64,000 bases of DNA from Gammaproteobacteria bacterium (GCA_009837185.1 VXUA01000022.1:1-64000); one strand, 5' to 3'. Positions 9,700 to 18,174 are shown, counted from the first letter of the stretch. Notes: generated by a model from the sequence alone, not told the origin. A program made the numbers and translations.

Positions 9700-10851
9700 A
9701 TGACAGATCGCAAATCTTCTAAAAAGGATGAACAAATTTTGGGTTCTCTAGATGTGTCGGGTGTCTCGAGAGACAAACAACAGCTGAAAAGTACCCTACC
9801 GAAAAATAGAAGTCCTAGACGCAGAACTCGAGTTGTACATCGGCGCACGCCAAACGTAGATGCTGCTACCGAAGTTGTTGCGCAGTCCGTAGTAGCCCGT
9901 ATTGGCGAACGAGAAAATTCGAAACCTCAAGCCAAAGTTGCCGACTCCAAAATTTTAGCTGGCAGAGTGAAAAAGGAAGCGCGTTCACGAACGACTCCGA
10001 AGCGCAAAAAAGAGACTACTGACACTAAAAATTTGCAAACACGTGGCGTTACGAAGAAGTCTAGCAAAAAACGTAGCACCAAAAGCATTCAAAGCTCGGC
10101 TCGTCAAGCTGAAGCACAGCCAACTAAGAAATCTACTGTTCGCAAGAACCGAAGACAATCACGAACAGCTAAGGCAATTTCTGATCCTACACTCGCAAAG
10201 CCTGAAAGTACCCAAGCAGACACCACACCCAAGAAAAGCTCAAGCAAGACAAGAAAGCGAACACCTCAGAAGAAGAGTGAGACCAAGCCGAAAGATCGTG
10301 TAGAGAAGGCAGCTGCACAGACGAAAACCTCACCTCGGGTGAAGAGAAAACCACGTAAGACGCGAGCGAAAACCGTAGCACCATCAGTCGTTCGTCATCC
10401 TGTGGATATGACCACAGATGATTATGTCATTGGTTTTCAAGGAATCTACTACAAGCCTTATCAATTAACTAATAGCGACTTGTTCATGTCCGGGGCACAA
10501 CAAGACCACTTTATGGACATACTCACCCGGGCGAAAGAAAAGTTGCTGGCGGAAGAAGCCGACCGAGCTAGTCAATTACAGGAGAATGACGCGAGCAATC
10601 TCCCGGATCCGTTAGATCAGGGGACTAACGAAGGAGTTTTTCATAATCAACTTCGGACTCGAGACCGAGAAAGCCAGTTGGTTAGAAAAATCAATCGCGC
10701 CATCGACTGTCTGAAAACTGGGTCCTACGGATACTGCGAAGCATGCGGTTGCGAGATTCCAATTCGTCGATTGGAGGCAAGACCAATAGTCACGAAGTGT
10801 ATCGACTGTAAAGAACGCGATGAATTACGCGAACGTCAGCTAGGTCAATAG
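9700..10851 (+). CDS. dksA: DksA-family RNA polymerase-binding protein with long basic N-terminal tail
   Basis: The C-terminal ~150 residues are DksA: coiled coil, tip motif DPLDQGTNEG, then RESQLVRKINRAIDCLK and a C4 zinc finger (YCEACG ... CIDCKERDEL). DksA enters the polymerase secondary channel and works with ppGpp. The tip keeps both acidic residues equal to E. coli Asp71 and Asp74, but the following Arg-Ala is Gln-Gly. The N-terminal ~230 residues are low-complexity, rich in Lys, Arg, Ser and Thr, and resemble histone H1-like tails. ATG at 9700 is chosen (MTDRKSSKKDEQ), giving 383 residues; the frame is open upstream to 9646. sfsA-dksA synteny supports orthology. Similar basic tails are known on some xanthomonad DksA proteins. 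Confidence 0.93.
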   Translation: MTDRKSSKKDEQILGSLDVSGVSRDKQQLKSTLPKNRSPRRRTRVVHRRTPNVDAATEVVAQSVVARIGERENSKPQAKVADSKILAGRVKKEARSRTTPKRKKETTDTKNLQTRGVTKKSSKKRSTKSIQSSARQAEAQPTKKSTVRKNRRQSRTAKAISDPTLAKPESTQADTTPKKSSSKTRKRTPQKKSETKPKDRVEKAAAQTKTSPRVKRKPRKTRAKTVAPSVVRHPVDMTTDDYVIGFQGIYYKPYQLTNSDLFMSGAQQDHFMDILTRAKEKLLAEEADRASQLQENDASNLPDPLDQGTNEGVFHNQLRTRDRESQLVRKINRAIDCLKTGSYGYCEACGCEIPIRRLEARPIVTKCIDCKERDELRERQLGQ

Positions 10852-11236
10852 CACTGCACAAACGATTGATAGACTGAGCTTCAATCTTTACTAGTTTTTG
10901 GTTGAACACCGAGAAATTTCTAGTTTGTCGCATGCTCTCTACTGACCAACTGTAGTTCACCACACGCAATTAAATAAGCTTTTTAGTTGTGATGGTGCTA
11001 TGAAGCAGGATCGCAAATTCAACAATTGCGTATTGACTGCGGTAGATAGGTTATTGAGCTCCAGAAACGAGTTCAAGACTTTAACACAATCAATAAAATA
11101 ACTTTCCCTGTTGGAGGTTGGAACGGGACTGGCAAGTCTTTCCATAAAAGATCGAAATGCTCGATTCGTCCTATCTCCATCCTCGCCTGAACAAGCGAGC
11201 TACCCAGATCACTAATTCTTAAGAGGAAATTGATCC
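10852..11236. other. Intergenic region dksA / first thioredoxin-domain paralogue
   Basis: About 385 nt with no credible gene and no clear dksA terminator; an imperfect inverted repeat near 10960-11005 is too poor to call. The last 40 nt hold the leader shared with the second paralogue. No promoter with good -35/-10 spacing was found by eye. Confidence 0.4.
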
Positions 11237-11241
11237 ATGAA
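11197..11241 (+). repeat. Duplicated leader, copy 1 (5' region of first paralogue)
   Basis: GAGCTACCCAGATCACTAA (11197-11215) and GAGGAAATTGATCCATGAA (11223-11241) recur exactly before the second paralogue, at 13684-13702 and 13713-13731. The second block contains the GAGGAAA ribosome site and the ATG. Only the 7-nt (here) or 10-nt (copy 2) spacer between blocks differs, so the leader either is under selection or records a recent duplication. Confidence 0.85.
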
Positions 11242-13084
11242 CAATTTTTTGAAAGTTCTCGGTCTATCATGCATTTTCGCATTCGTGGCCGTATGTAGCC
11301 ATGCAAGCACATCTATGCCTTACAAAATTACCGGAGAACTTATTACGATAGAACCGGAAGCTAAAGAAGGAGAAACCGCTCAGTCTGAAGACGACGCCGA
11401 GGCTGAAATTGAAGTTACTCCTACAGAGGATCCAGCACTCGAACCGGTTGACCTGTCGGAAGCAACTCTGACCGTTTCATATGAAACAACCAACGCTGAG
11501 GGCGAGTCGGAAACAGTCATGCTGTACGACGGTCCTTACCAAGAAAACTTTGCGAATGTGGTTCAAGTGTCAGAACCTACCGATGTCAAAATTTCACTGC
11601 ATCTCACCGAAGATAGCGAACCTATGACAATAAACGCCGTGATCGGAACAGATTCTGACGTTCGCTTTGCGTATATAGACCGACCAGGTCCGCGGGACCA
11701 GTTTGTACTGGTAGGCGCTACAAATCAAGTGATGAATCCGGAGAATCAGTTTACCTTGTCGGGAGACTTGAGTTTTCTCGGTTCCGATATTTCGAGCGTA
11801 GCAACCGTGTCTGTGGACGTTATGTACTTCGATGACGAAGGTCAACGCCAATTTAAATCTTGGGGACCAGTGCTATTAAAGAACGACTCGTTCATGATTC
11901 AAGGAGATGTTGACGGTCCTATGATGGCACGAATGTGGATAAACGACAGTGCCAATTATTACGCTAATGCTGAAATTATTCTCGAACCGCAAACAAATCT
12001 AGTCGTATCACAGTTAGGAAACCAAATTCAAGAGCTCAGCGTAACCAGTGGAAGCGGATACCACCGCAAGCTTGTTGAGAGTTGGCAACAAGACAGTAAA
12101 TACATCTCTATGATCGAAGCTTATGCAACCGAATACGACCAATTCGTTGAACGTTGGGAGGCTGGGGAACCGGAACCCGAAGTAGTAGACGAAGAAGACT
12201 CCGATGTAGCAGAGAGCGAGACTGACTCCGAAGACTCCTCCGAGTCGGAAGATGTTGTCGAGACTCTCACACCCGCAGAGGGTTGTGAAGATGTAGTAGC
12301 GCAAGATAGCGATATCCCAGATTCGTCCTACACACCTCCGCAGTACTATCGATTACAGGAAAAAGCCGTCGCGTTCAAAAACGACAAGTTAAAAGAAGTT
12401 GCTGAAGGCGATGACGATCCTATGTCGCGCTATTTAGCTCTCGAATTTAGTCCGTATGGTTATTACGATCCCAAGTCGGAACTCGATGCCCTGCAATCGC
12501 TTGTTGATGAATTCGACGAGCAATTCGTCGAGTCCAATCTAAATCCGAAAATTGAACGACTCAACCAATATGTCACGGTCCTGAATAACGATGCAGTATT
12601 GATACCTGGTCAAAAAGTTCCGGAGTTTACATTAGCGGATTACGACGGCGAAGACCGTTCGCTATATAGTCTGTTGGGCGATAAGGACATCGTCTTAATC
12701 GACTTTTGGGCATCTTGGTGCGGACCCTGCATCGCAGACTTTCCCGAACTCAAGAAGCTCCATGCTGCTTACACAGACGAAGACTTCGAAATCGTTGGGG
12801 TGTCTATCGACAGTACAGACGAAGATTGGCTCGGTGGTGTTGACGAACATGAACTGCCTTGGATCAACCTTGGTGAAGTGAAGGGCTGGGAAGGTCCAGT
12901 GTCTACGATGTATGGCGTGAACGCTATTCCCAAGGGGTTTCTTGTCGATTCGCAGGGTTGTATTTACAAAAAGAACATCCGACCCGCGGCTCTGAAAGAA
13001 TTCCTCGTTGATCGCTATGGCATGGATGAGTCGTTAGAAGAGCCGGAAGTAGAGACCGAAGATACACAAGAGGTATCCAGCTAA
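11237..13084 (+). CDS. Secreted protein with C-terminal TlpA-like thioredoxin domain, paralogue 1
   Basis: Unrecognised as a named gene; 615 residues. In order: a signal peptide (about 1-24, likely cleaved after SHA by signal peptidase I), a beta-rich N-terminal half that by pattern resembles DUF4369 (NQFTLSGDLSF..., NDSFMIQGDVDGP..., ILEPQTNLVV), a very acidic Glu/Asp/Ser linker (about 300-345) ending in PAEGCEDVVAQ with Cys350, a helical stretch, then a TlpA/ResA-type domain: LIPGQKVPEFTLADYDGED, DFWASWCGPCIADFPELK (Cys495, Cys498), and QGCIYKKNIRP with Cys575. A periplasmic thiol-disulfide role is likely; the substrate is unknown. Start ATG has GAGGAAA 8 nt upstream. It and its two downstream copies sit where gluQ would lie between dksA and pcnB in other gammaproteobacteria. 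Confidence 0.85.
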   Translation: MNNFLKVLGLSCIFAFVAVCSHASTSMPYKITGELITIEPEAKEGETAQSEDDAEAEIEVTPTEDPALEPVDLSEATLTVSYETTNAEGESETVMLYDGPYQENFANVVQVSEPTDVKISLHLTEDSEPMTINAVIGTDSDVRFAYIDRPGPRDQFVLVGATNQVMNPENQFTLSGDLSFLGSDISSVATVSVDVMYFDDEGQRQFKSWGPVLLKNDSFMIQGDVDGPMMARMWINDSANYYANAEIILEPQTNLVVSQLGNQIQELSVTSGSGYHRKLVESWQQDSKYISMIEAYATEYDQFVERWEAGEPEPEVVDEEDSDVAESETDSEDSSESEDVVETLTPAEGCEDVVAQDSDIPDSSYTPPQYYRLQEKAVAFKNDKLKEVAEGDDDPMSRYLALEFSPYGYYDPKSELDALQSLVDEFDEQFVESNLNPKIERLNQYVTVLNNDAVLIPGQKVPEFTLADYDGEDRSLYSLLGDKDIVLIDFWASWCGPCIADFPELKKLHAAYTDEDFEIVGVSIDSTDEDWLGGVDEHELPWINLGEVKGWEGPVSTMYGVNAIPKGFLVDSQGCIYKKNIRPAALKEFLVDRYGMDESLEEPEVETEDTQEVSS

Positions 13085-13094
13085 TATATTGAAT

Positions 13095-13117
13095 GTACCG
13101 CTCTGCGGTACGTTTTT
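13095..13117 (+). terminator. Rho-independent terminator after paralogue 1
   Basis: GTACCGC (13095-13101) pairs with GCGGTAC (13105-13111) around a 3-nt loop, followed by a G and five Ts. It begins 11 nt after the stop codon. Confidence 0.85.
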
Positions 13118-13129
13118 GTTGATTTAGGT

Positions 13130-13179
13130 GAGTGCGTAGCGCGCGTGGGTGGTTGAACACTCGCGCGAACTACGCACTC
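13130..13179. repeat. Second long hairpin after paralogue 1
   Basis: GAGTGCGTAGCGCGCG (13130-13145) pairs with CGCGCG plus CTACGCACTC (13162-13179), interrupted by a 2-nt AA bulge. The arm segment CTCGCGCGAA (13160-13169) recurs in the equivalent hairpin after paralogue 2, which has the same design including a 2-nt bulge. Confidence 0.75.
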
Positions 13180-13683
13180 TCTTTGCTTCCTCAAACATCT
13201 ACTAGCGACTTGCTACTACTGGTACAACGGGAAAGACGTTTGCGACTTTTCGTCCGCGGCATAGCTGACAAGTGTGGAGGACTCCACCTTAGTGCCGATC
13301 GCGATGCAACAGTTCGTCCAGTCAGCAGCAACTTAATTTTGCTTGAACATCAATTTGAGTCTTAGGCTGATGATAGAGTTTGGGAGATAGTTTGCGCAGA
13401 CGTTGTCGGAGCATCTGAACGAATTCTTACCAGACTCGCATGGTCTGACGACTCGGACGAGAGCTTTGATTGAATGGTGACCCGCCGGAGCAGTGCTACC
13501 TTGCACGGTATTAACTACCTAGAGTGCTATAGGTACCTTGAGTGCACTTCAGAATAGAATCCACAGATAACGTAATCAATTAAAATAGTGTTACGCTACG
13601 GAGGTAGACAGCGTACACCGCAGTCACTCGAAACAGGTGACATGCTATAGCGACTCTTCCTTCGTCCGAGCTCTTGAACCGTT

Positions 13684-13731
13684 GAGCTACCCAGATCACT
13701 AAACATTTTCGCGAGGAAATTGATCCATGAA
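13684..13731 (+). repeat. Duplicated leader, copy 2 (5' region of second paralogue)
   Basis: Second copy of the two exact 19-nt blocks described at 11197-11241, with a 10-nt spacer here. It supplies the ribosome site and start codon of paralogue 2. The third paralogue lacks this leader and uses an unrelated AGGAG-bearing sequence. Confidence 0.85.
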
Positions 13732-15592
13732 TAATTTTCAAAAAATCCTTAGCCTGTTTTGTGCCTTCGCACTAATTGCCGTGAGCAATGCAGGTAACCC
13801 GGATGCTTTTAGCATTGTTTCGAGCGAATTCATTTCAATTGAACCAGAAAGCAAGACCGAATCTGCTACTGCAGAAGCACCGTCAATTGAACCTGTAGAT
13901 TTTTCTGAAGCAGTTTTGACTATTTCGTACGAAACAACCAACTCCGATGGAGAGGCTGAAACCCAAATGCTCTATGAGGGATCGTACGAAGAACACTTCA
14001 TACATCTCCTTCAAGTCGGCGATCAACCCTTCCTTTTCTCCGAACCAACCGAAGTTTCGATTTCGCTCAAGATCACCGAAGACAGCGATCCTATGACGAT
14101 AAACACGGTTATGGACTCCGGATCGGACGTTCGTCTCGTATATGTCGACCATCCTGGCCCAAGAGATGAATTTCTTGTTTTTGGATCGAGTAATCAAGTT
14201 CTTAATTCAGAGAACAAGTTTTCGGTATCTGGAGATCTCAGTTTTATAGAAAACGATTCCCTTCATACTACATCAGCATTCGTGTGGGCAAATTTTGTCA
14301 ACTCAGAAGGCCAACGACAAGGAAAACAATGGGGACCTGTTTTGGTCGAGGACAATTCGTTCGTGATTGAAGGCGACGTCGACCGACCGATATCAGCCAC
14401 ACTGTATTTGCGTAATCAAAGTAGTTTTTTAAACGCTACCGCTCGAATCATTTTGGAACCCCAAGGTGAACTCAAGGTCGCAAAGTTAGGAAACCAGACA
14501 CAAGAAATTTCGGCTGTGAGTGGTAAAGGGTACCATGCTCAATTGATCGAAAGTTGGCAACAAAACGACGAGTACATTGCAATGGTAGAAGCGTGGACTT
14601 CTGAGCAGGAGCGATCCCGCAACGCGCCAGACGAACCTGCAGAGAGTTCTGATGAAGCGGAAGATGAAGCCACAACCGACTCCGAGGAAGAAGTGGCTGA
14701 CAATGAAGAAGACACGGACGAAGTTGATGCGATTGAACTCGTTGATGTTGTCGAACCAGCTGAAGGCTGTGAGGATGCAGTTGCACAAGAAGAAGAAGAA
14801 GCTGAGACCGTCGCGCAAGCGCCAGAGTACACTTATCCGAAATGGTATACGTTGAGAATGGAAGCAGTAGCTTACCAGAACGAAAAGTTACAAGACATCG
14901 CAAAGAATCACAAAGATCCAAATGCACAGTTGATCGCTATGCAAATGGGTGTGTTCAGTCCTTACGAAAACGCCGAAGAAGCGATTGCGGTGTGGCGAGC
15001 TCTTGCCGAGAAGTTTGATGCAGACTTTGTGGCTACTTACATCTCACCAGAATTGGAGAGAATTGAACTTGTACATACTCGCACCTTAAACCACGAAGCA
15101 CTGGTGCCCGGTCAAAAAGTTCCCGCATTTACACTAGCAAGTCTTGATGGTGATGATGTCTCGCTTTACGACTTGGCTGGAAAGAAGGACATGGTCCTGA
15201 TTGACTTCTGGGCTTCTTGGTGCGGTCCTTGTATCGCGACTTTCCCCGAGTTGAAGAAACTTCATGCAGCATATGCTGACGAAGACTTCGAAATCGTCGG
15301 TGTGTCTGTCGATGACAATTTCGAGGATTGGTCCGGTGGTGTTGAAGATCATCAACTACCTTGGGTACAGCTCGGTGAACTCAAGGATGCCGATAACGGC
15401 AGCCCTGTTTCAAAGAGCTATGGCATAAACTTCATCCCTTCGACTTTCTTGATTGACTCCCAAGGGTGTATTTATCACAAAAACATTAAACCTGGTGATT
15501 TAAAAACTTTTCTGGTTGATCGTTATGGCTTAGATGAGTCGTTAGCGGAACCAGAAGAAGAACCCGAAGAAACACCAGAGATGTCAAGCTAA
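13727..15592 (+). CDS. Secreted protein with C-terminal TlpA-like thioredoxin domain, paralogue 2
   Basis: 621 residues, colinear with paralogue 1 throughout. Signal peptide about 1-22 (ALIAVSNAG, probable signal peptidase I site), beta-rich half (NKFSVSGDLSF, NSFVIEGDVDRP, ILEPQGELKV), acidic linker with PAEGCEDAVAQ, then LVPGQKVPAFTLASLDGDD, DFWASWCGPCIATFPELK (Cys499, Cys502) and QGCIYHKNIKP. The tail is acidic (EPEEEPEETPEMSS). All three cysteine positions outside the signal peptide of paralogue 1 are kept, so the linker Cys and C-terminal Cys are probably functional rather than incidental. Same ribosome site as paralogue 1. Probably a separate transcript, since a terminator precedes it. 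Confidence 0.85.
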   Translation: MNNFQKILSLFCAFALIAVSNAGNPDAFSIVSSEFISIEPESKTESATAEAPSIEPVDFSEAVLTISYETTNSDGEAETQMLYEGSYEEHFIHLLQVGDQPFLFSEPTEVSISLKITEDSDPMTINTVMDSGSDVRLVYVDHPGPRDEFLVFGSSNQVLNSENKFSVSGDLSFIENDSLHTTSAFVWANFVNSEGQRQGKQWGPVLVEDNSFVIEGDVDRPISATLYLRNQSSFLNATARIILEPQGELKVAKLGNQTQEISAVSGKGYHAQLIESWQQNDEYIAMVEAWTSEQERSRNAPDEPAESSDEAEDEATTDSEEEVADNEEDTDEVDAIELVDVVEPAEGCEDAVAQEEEEAETVAQAPEYTYPKWYTLRMEAVAYQNEKLQDIAKNHKDPNAQLIAMQMGVFSPYENAEEAIAVWRALAEKFDADFVATYISPELERIELVHTRTLNHEALVPGQKVPAFTLASLDGDDVSLYDLAGKKDMVLIDFWASWCGPCIATFPELKKLHAAYADEDFEIVGVSVDDNFEDWSGGVEDHQLPWVQLGELKDADNGSPVSKSYGINFIPSTFLIDSQGCIYHKNIKPGDLKTFLVDRYGLDESLAEPEEEPEETPEMSS

Positions 15593-15613
15593 ACTATCTA
15601 TTAAATATTTCCT

Positions 15614-15660
15614 GCATACCGATGACTGATTGAGGATCCTGTCGACTGTCATCGGTATGC
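15614..15660. repeat. 13-bp perfect hairpin after paralogue 2
   Basis: GCATACCGATGAC (15614-15626) and GTCATCGGTATGC (15648-15660) are perfect inverted copies around a 21-nt loop, 21 nt after the stop codon. There is no T tract, so termination is uncertain; 3'-end protection or a protein-binding site are alternatives. Confidence 0.75.
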
Positions 15661-15701
15661 CTTAACGCACTTGCTTCATCGCCGGTCGCGTAAACACGAT
15701 T

Positions 15702-15745
15702 GAATGATTCGCGCGAGACTTAGGTAGCTCGCGCGAATTTCATTC
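15702..15745. repeat. Second long hairpin after paralogue 2
   Basis: GAATGATTCGCGCGAG (15702-15717) pairs with CTCGCGCGAA (15728-15737) and TCATTC (15740-15745), with a 2-nt TT bulge and a 10-nt loop. The architecture and the CTCGCGCGAA segment match the second hairpin after paralogue 1. Confidence 0.75.
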
Positions 15746-16120
15746 TTATTCCAATAACTCAAACCTCTCTCATGACATTCCTTAGTTTAGACGTGAGGAA
15801 TTGCGAGACCGAATTCATCTACTGAGCCAACTATTTCGTCAGTTCCACATGCTAGCAAAGTGTCTGTGTTTTTGGCATGCGCACAACTAAATCTCTAACT
15901 GAAACGCAAGGATTCGGTTTTGAACTCATACCAATGAACGGCCTGATTACAATTATTTGTCTCAAAAATGTCCGTGAACGCAAGGATGTAGAGGGTGGCG
16001 CGTCCAAGCTGCAAGTCCCCATTACAGGTTGGAATCAGTAAAACACCGCTAAATCCCCTTCATTGAAGCATCGTTTCGTGACAGAAACATCTCAACTCTA
16101 AAAAACCAGGAGATCAAAAA

Positions 16121-17986
16121 ATGAAAACCGCACTCAAAACATTTGGTTTGCTGTGCATCGTAACACTATTTGTCGCTTGCGATCAGAGCGACGAATCAAC
16201 GTCATTCAAGATTACAGGTGAAATCATTTCGATGATTCCCGATGTGTCCGAAGAAACTGGCACAGTCGAAGATGATTCAACCGACCAAGAAATTGCTGAG
16301 CCCATTGATTTATCCGAATCAGTACTGAATATTTCCTACGAAACAGTCGACGCAGAGGGAAATTCAGAAACCGTAACTTTGTACGAAGAAACTTTTACGG
16401 GTAGCTTCGAATACGAACCCGAAACTCTGGAACCCACCGAAGTAAAGATCTCTTTGCAGGTTTCTGAGGATACCGATCCAATGGAGATTACTACCTTGAT
16501 CGGAACGGGACACGATGTCAGTGTTGCTTTGATTGACTATCCAAGTCCCCGTCCTGATCAATTCGTGCTTGCTGGTACGTCAAGTCAAGTTATGGACTCA
16601 GAGAATAAATTCGTATTTTCGGGAGATCTAGGTTTCCTCGAAGAGAATCTTGCAGACGACACGATCGTATTGATGTATACACAAGTCTTTGACGATAGTG
16701 GTAACAGTCAATGGCAAGACTGGGGGCCGGTGTTGGTACAAAACAACTCGTTTCTTATAGAAGGCGTTGTCGAAGAACCATCTGTAGCTACTGTTACCAT
16801 TAGGGGCGATAGTTACTATGGGAGCTTGAGTTTGGTTCTTGAACCCCAAGGAACGTTTGAGATTTCCAAATTGGGAAGTCAAACTGAAGAATTAGCAGCT
16901 ACTAGTGGTTCAGGGTATCACGCCATGCTGATCGAGAGTTGGCAACAAAGTGACGAGTACGTCGAACTAGTTGATGCCTGGGCTTCTGAGTTAGCACTAT
17001 CAAGAAATCCTCCCGAACCCCCGAACTTGGCAGAAGGTGATACGACGAAGCAGAGTGAACAGGAAGAAAGTGAAACCACCAATGAAGAAGCGGCCGATGT
17101 AGAAGGCGATGCTGAAGATACTACAGAATCTGATATTGACGCAACTCAACTTGTCGATTCAGTAGAGCCCGCAGAAGGTTGCGAAGACGCAATCGCAGAT
17201 GATCCACAACAACCAGTACCAATTTCACCAATTCAACACGATACACCTAAGTACCTAGCCTTGCAACAACAAGCTAGAGAAATTCGAACTAAGACATTGA
17301 GAACGATTGTGGAAGAGAGCGATGACTCACTAGCTCAATACCTCGCCATGTCACTTGGACCTTATGTTGTCGACGCAGAAAGACTCGCAGGATGGCAATC
17401 ACTTGTAGAGAAATTCGACAAGGAATTCGTCGCCAATAGAATCACACCGCAGATAGACTTTATAAATTGGGCGTCCATTGCCAGAGCTAACGGTGCAGCT
17501 CTTATTCCAGGTCAACGTGTACCTGAATTTACACTAGCGAACGCGACGGATGAGGATTTAACACTCTATGACCTACTCGGCGAAAAGGATTTGGTGCTGA
17601 TTGATTTTTGGGCTTCTTGGTGCGGACCCTGTATCGCTGATTTTCCTGAACTCAAAAAACTCTATGCAGCTTATGAGGATGAAGACTTTGAAATCGTGGG
17701 AGTCTCCATCGATAGCAAGAGGGAAGACTGGATTGAAGGTCTTGAAGACCACAAATTACCGTGGACTAATCTCGGCGAACTTAAAGACTGGGAAGGTCCG
17801 GTCGCAACTAGTTATGGTGTGATGGGGATCCCGATGGGTTATCTTGTCGATTCGGAAGGGTGTATCTATAAGAAGCACGTTCGGCCGGCCGCGTTAAAGG
17901 AGTTTCTTGTTAATCGTTATGGTATGGATGAATCCCTCGTAGAACCGGATCCAGAAACCGAAGACATACCGGGAGTCTCTGGTTAA
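16121..17986 (+). CDS. Putative lipoprotein with C-terminal TlpA-like thioredoxin domain, paralogue 3
   Basis: 621 residues, same domain order as paralogues 1 and 2: beta-rich half (NKFVFSGDLGF, NSFLIEGVVEEP, VLEPQGTFEI), acidic linker with PAEGCEDAIAD, LIPGQRVPEFTLANATDED, DFWASWCGPCIADFPELK (Cys501, Cys504) and EGCIYKKHVRP. The N-terminus differs: LLCIVTLFVACDQSDES reads as a lipobox with Cys20 as the lipidated residue and Asp at +2, which in E. coli is an inner-membrane retention signal. So this copy may be anchored to the inner membrane while the others are free in the periplasm. AGGAG lies about 9 nt before the ATG. Two hairpins follow the gene. Confidence 0.85.
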   Translation: MKTALKTFGLLCIVTLFVACDQSDESTSFKITGEIISMIPDVSEETGTVEDDSTDQEIAEPIDLSESVLNISYETVDAEGNSETVTLYEETFTGSFEYEPETLEPTEVKISLQVSEDTDPMEITTLIGTGHDVSVALIDYPSPRPDQFVLAGTSSQVMDSENKFVFSGDLGFLEENLADDTIVLMYTQVFDDSGNSQWQDWGPVLVQNNSFLIEGVVEEPSVATVTIRGDSYYGSLSLVLEPQGTFEISKLGSQTEELAATSGSGYHAMLIESWQQSDEYVELVDAWASELALSRNPPEPPNLAEGDTTKQSEQEESETTNEEAADVEGDAEDTTESDIDATQLVDSVEPAEGCEDAIADDPQQPVPISPIQHDTPKYLALQQQAREIRTKTLRTIVEESDDSLAQYLAMSLGPYVVDAERLAGWQSLVEKFDKEFVANRITPQIDFINWASIARANGAALIPGQRVPEFTLANATDEDLTLYDLLGEKDLVLIDFWASWCGPCIADFPELKKLYAAYEDEDFEIVGVSIDSKREDWIEGLEDHKLPWTNLGELKDWEGPVATSYGVMGIPMGYLVDSEGCIYKKHVRPAALKEFLVNRYGMDESLVEPDPETEDIPGVSG

Positions 17987-18005
17987 CCTCGCATCTTAGT
18001 AAAAA

Positions 18006-18055
18006 AACGCACCGATGAGTTCCTACGGCATCCCCAAGAGTCTTGTCGGTGCGTT
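18006..18055. repeat. Hairpin after paralogue 3
   Basis: AACGCACCGA (18006-18015) and TCGGTGCGTT (18046-18055) form a perfect 10-bp stem with a 30-nt loop, 19 nt after the stop codon. An A tract (18001-18007) precedes the stem, so the T tract of a terminator exists only on the minus strand, where no gene needs it. ACCGATGA is shared with the hairpin after paralogue 2. Confidence 0.7.
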
Positions 18056-18069
18056 CCAAAAGGTAGGAG

Positions 18070-18115
18070 AATTAAAAGTCCGCGATAGAAGTCAAATCTA
18101 CGCGGACTCTTAATT
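18070..18115. repeat. Second hairpin after paralogue 3
   Basis: The 15-nt arms at 18070-18084 and 18101-18115 are inverted copies with one mismatch (core AGTCCGCG / CGCGGACT), and TAGA/TCTA extends the stem inward past a single bulged A. It ends 59 nt before the pcnB start. Confidence 0.7.
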
Positions 18116-18174
18116 TCCCAGCACTCACCACAATTTGAAGAATACTCCTTTCCGCTTCTGGGAAGACTTACCCC

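Larger units (their letters stand above)
13085..13726. other. Intergenic region between paralogues 1 and 2
   Basis: About 640 nt. It opens with two hairpins (listed separately) and closes with the duplicated leader. An open frame at 13132-13365 (77 codons) starts inside the second hairpin, lacks a ribosome site and shows no known motif, so it is not called. The middle (13370-13680) contains short inverted repeats but nothing assignable. Confidence 0.5.
15593..16120. other. Intergenic region between paralogues 2 and 3
   Basis: About 530 nt, with two hairpins at its start and the AGGAG ribosome site of paralogue 3 at its end (about 16107-16111). GAAACGCAAGGAT and GAACGCAAGGAT occur at roughly 15900 and 15975 as a loose direct repeat. 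No gene is seen. Confidence 0.45.

Noticed and set aside
13132-13365. 77-codon open frame after paralogue 1
   Set aside because: Starts inside a long hairpin, lacks a ribosome site, no homology by eye.
14472-14927. Overlapping minus-strand open frames inside paralogue 2
   Set aside because: They are reverse readings of the acidic GAA/GAG linker, giving Ser/Leu/Phe runs; not genes.
18001-18055. Rho-independent terminator for paralogue 3
   Set aside because: The T tract exists only for minus-strand transcription; listed as a hairpin instead.
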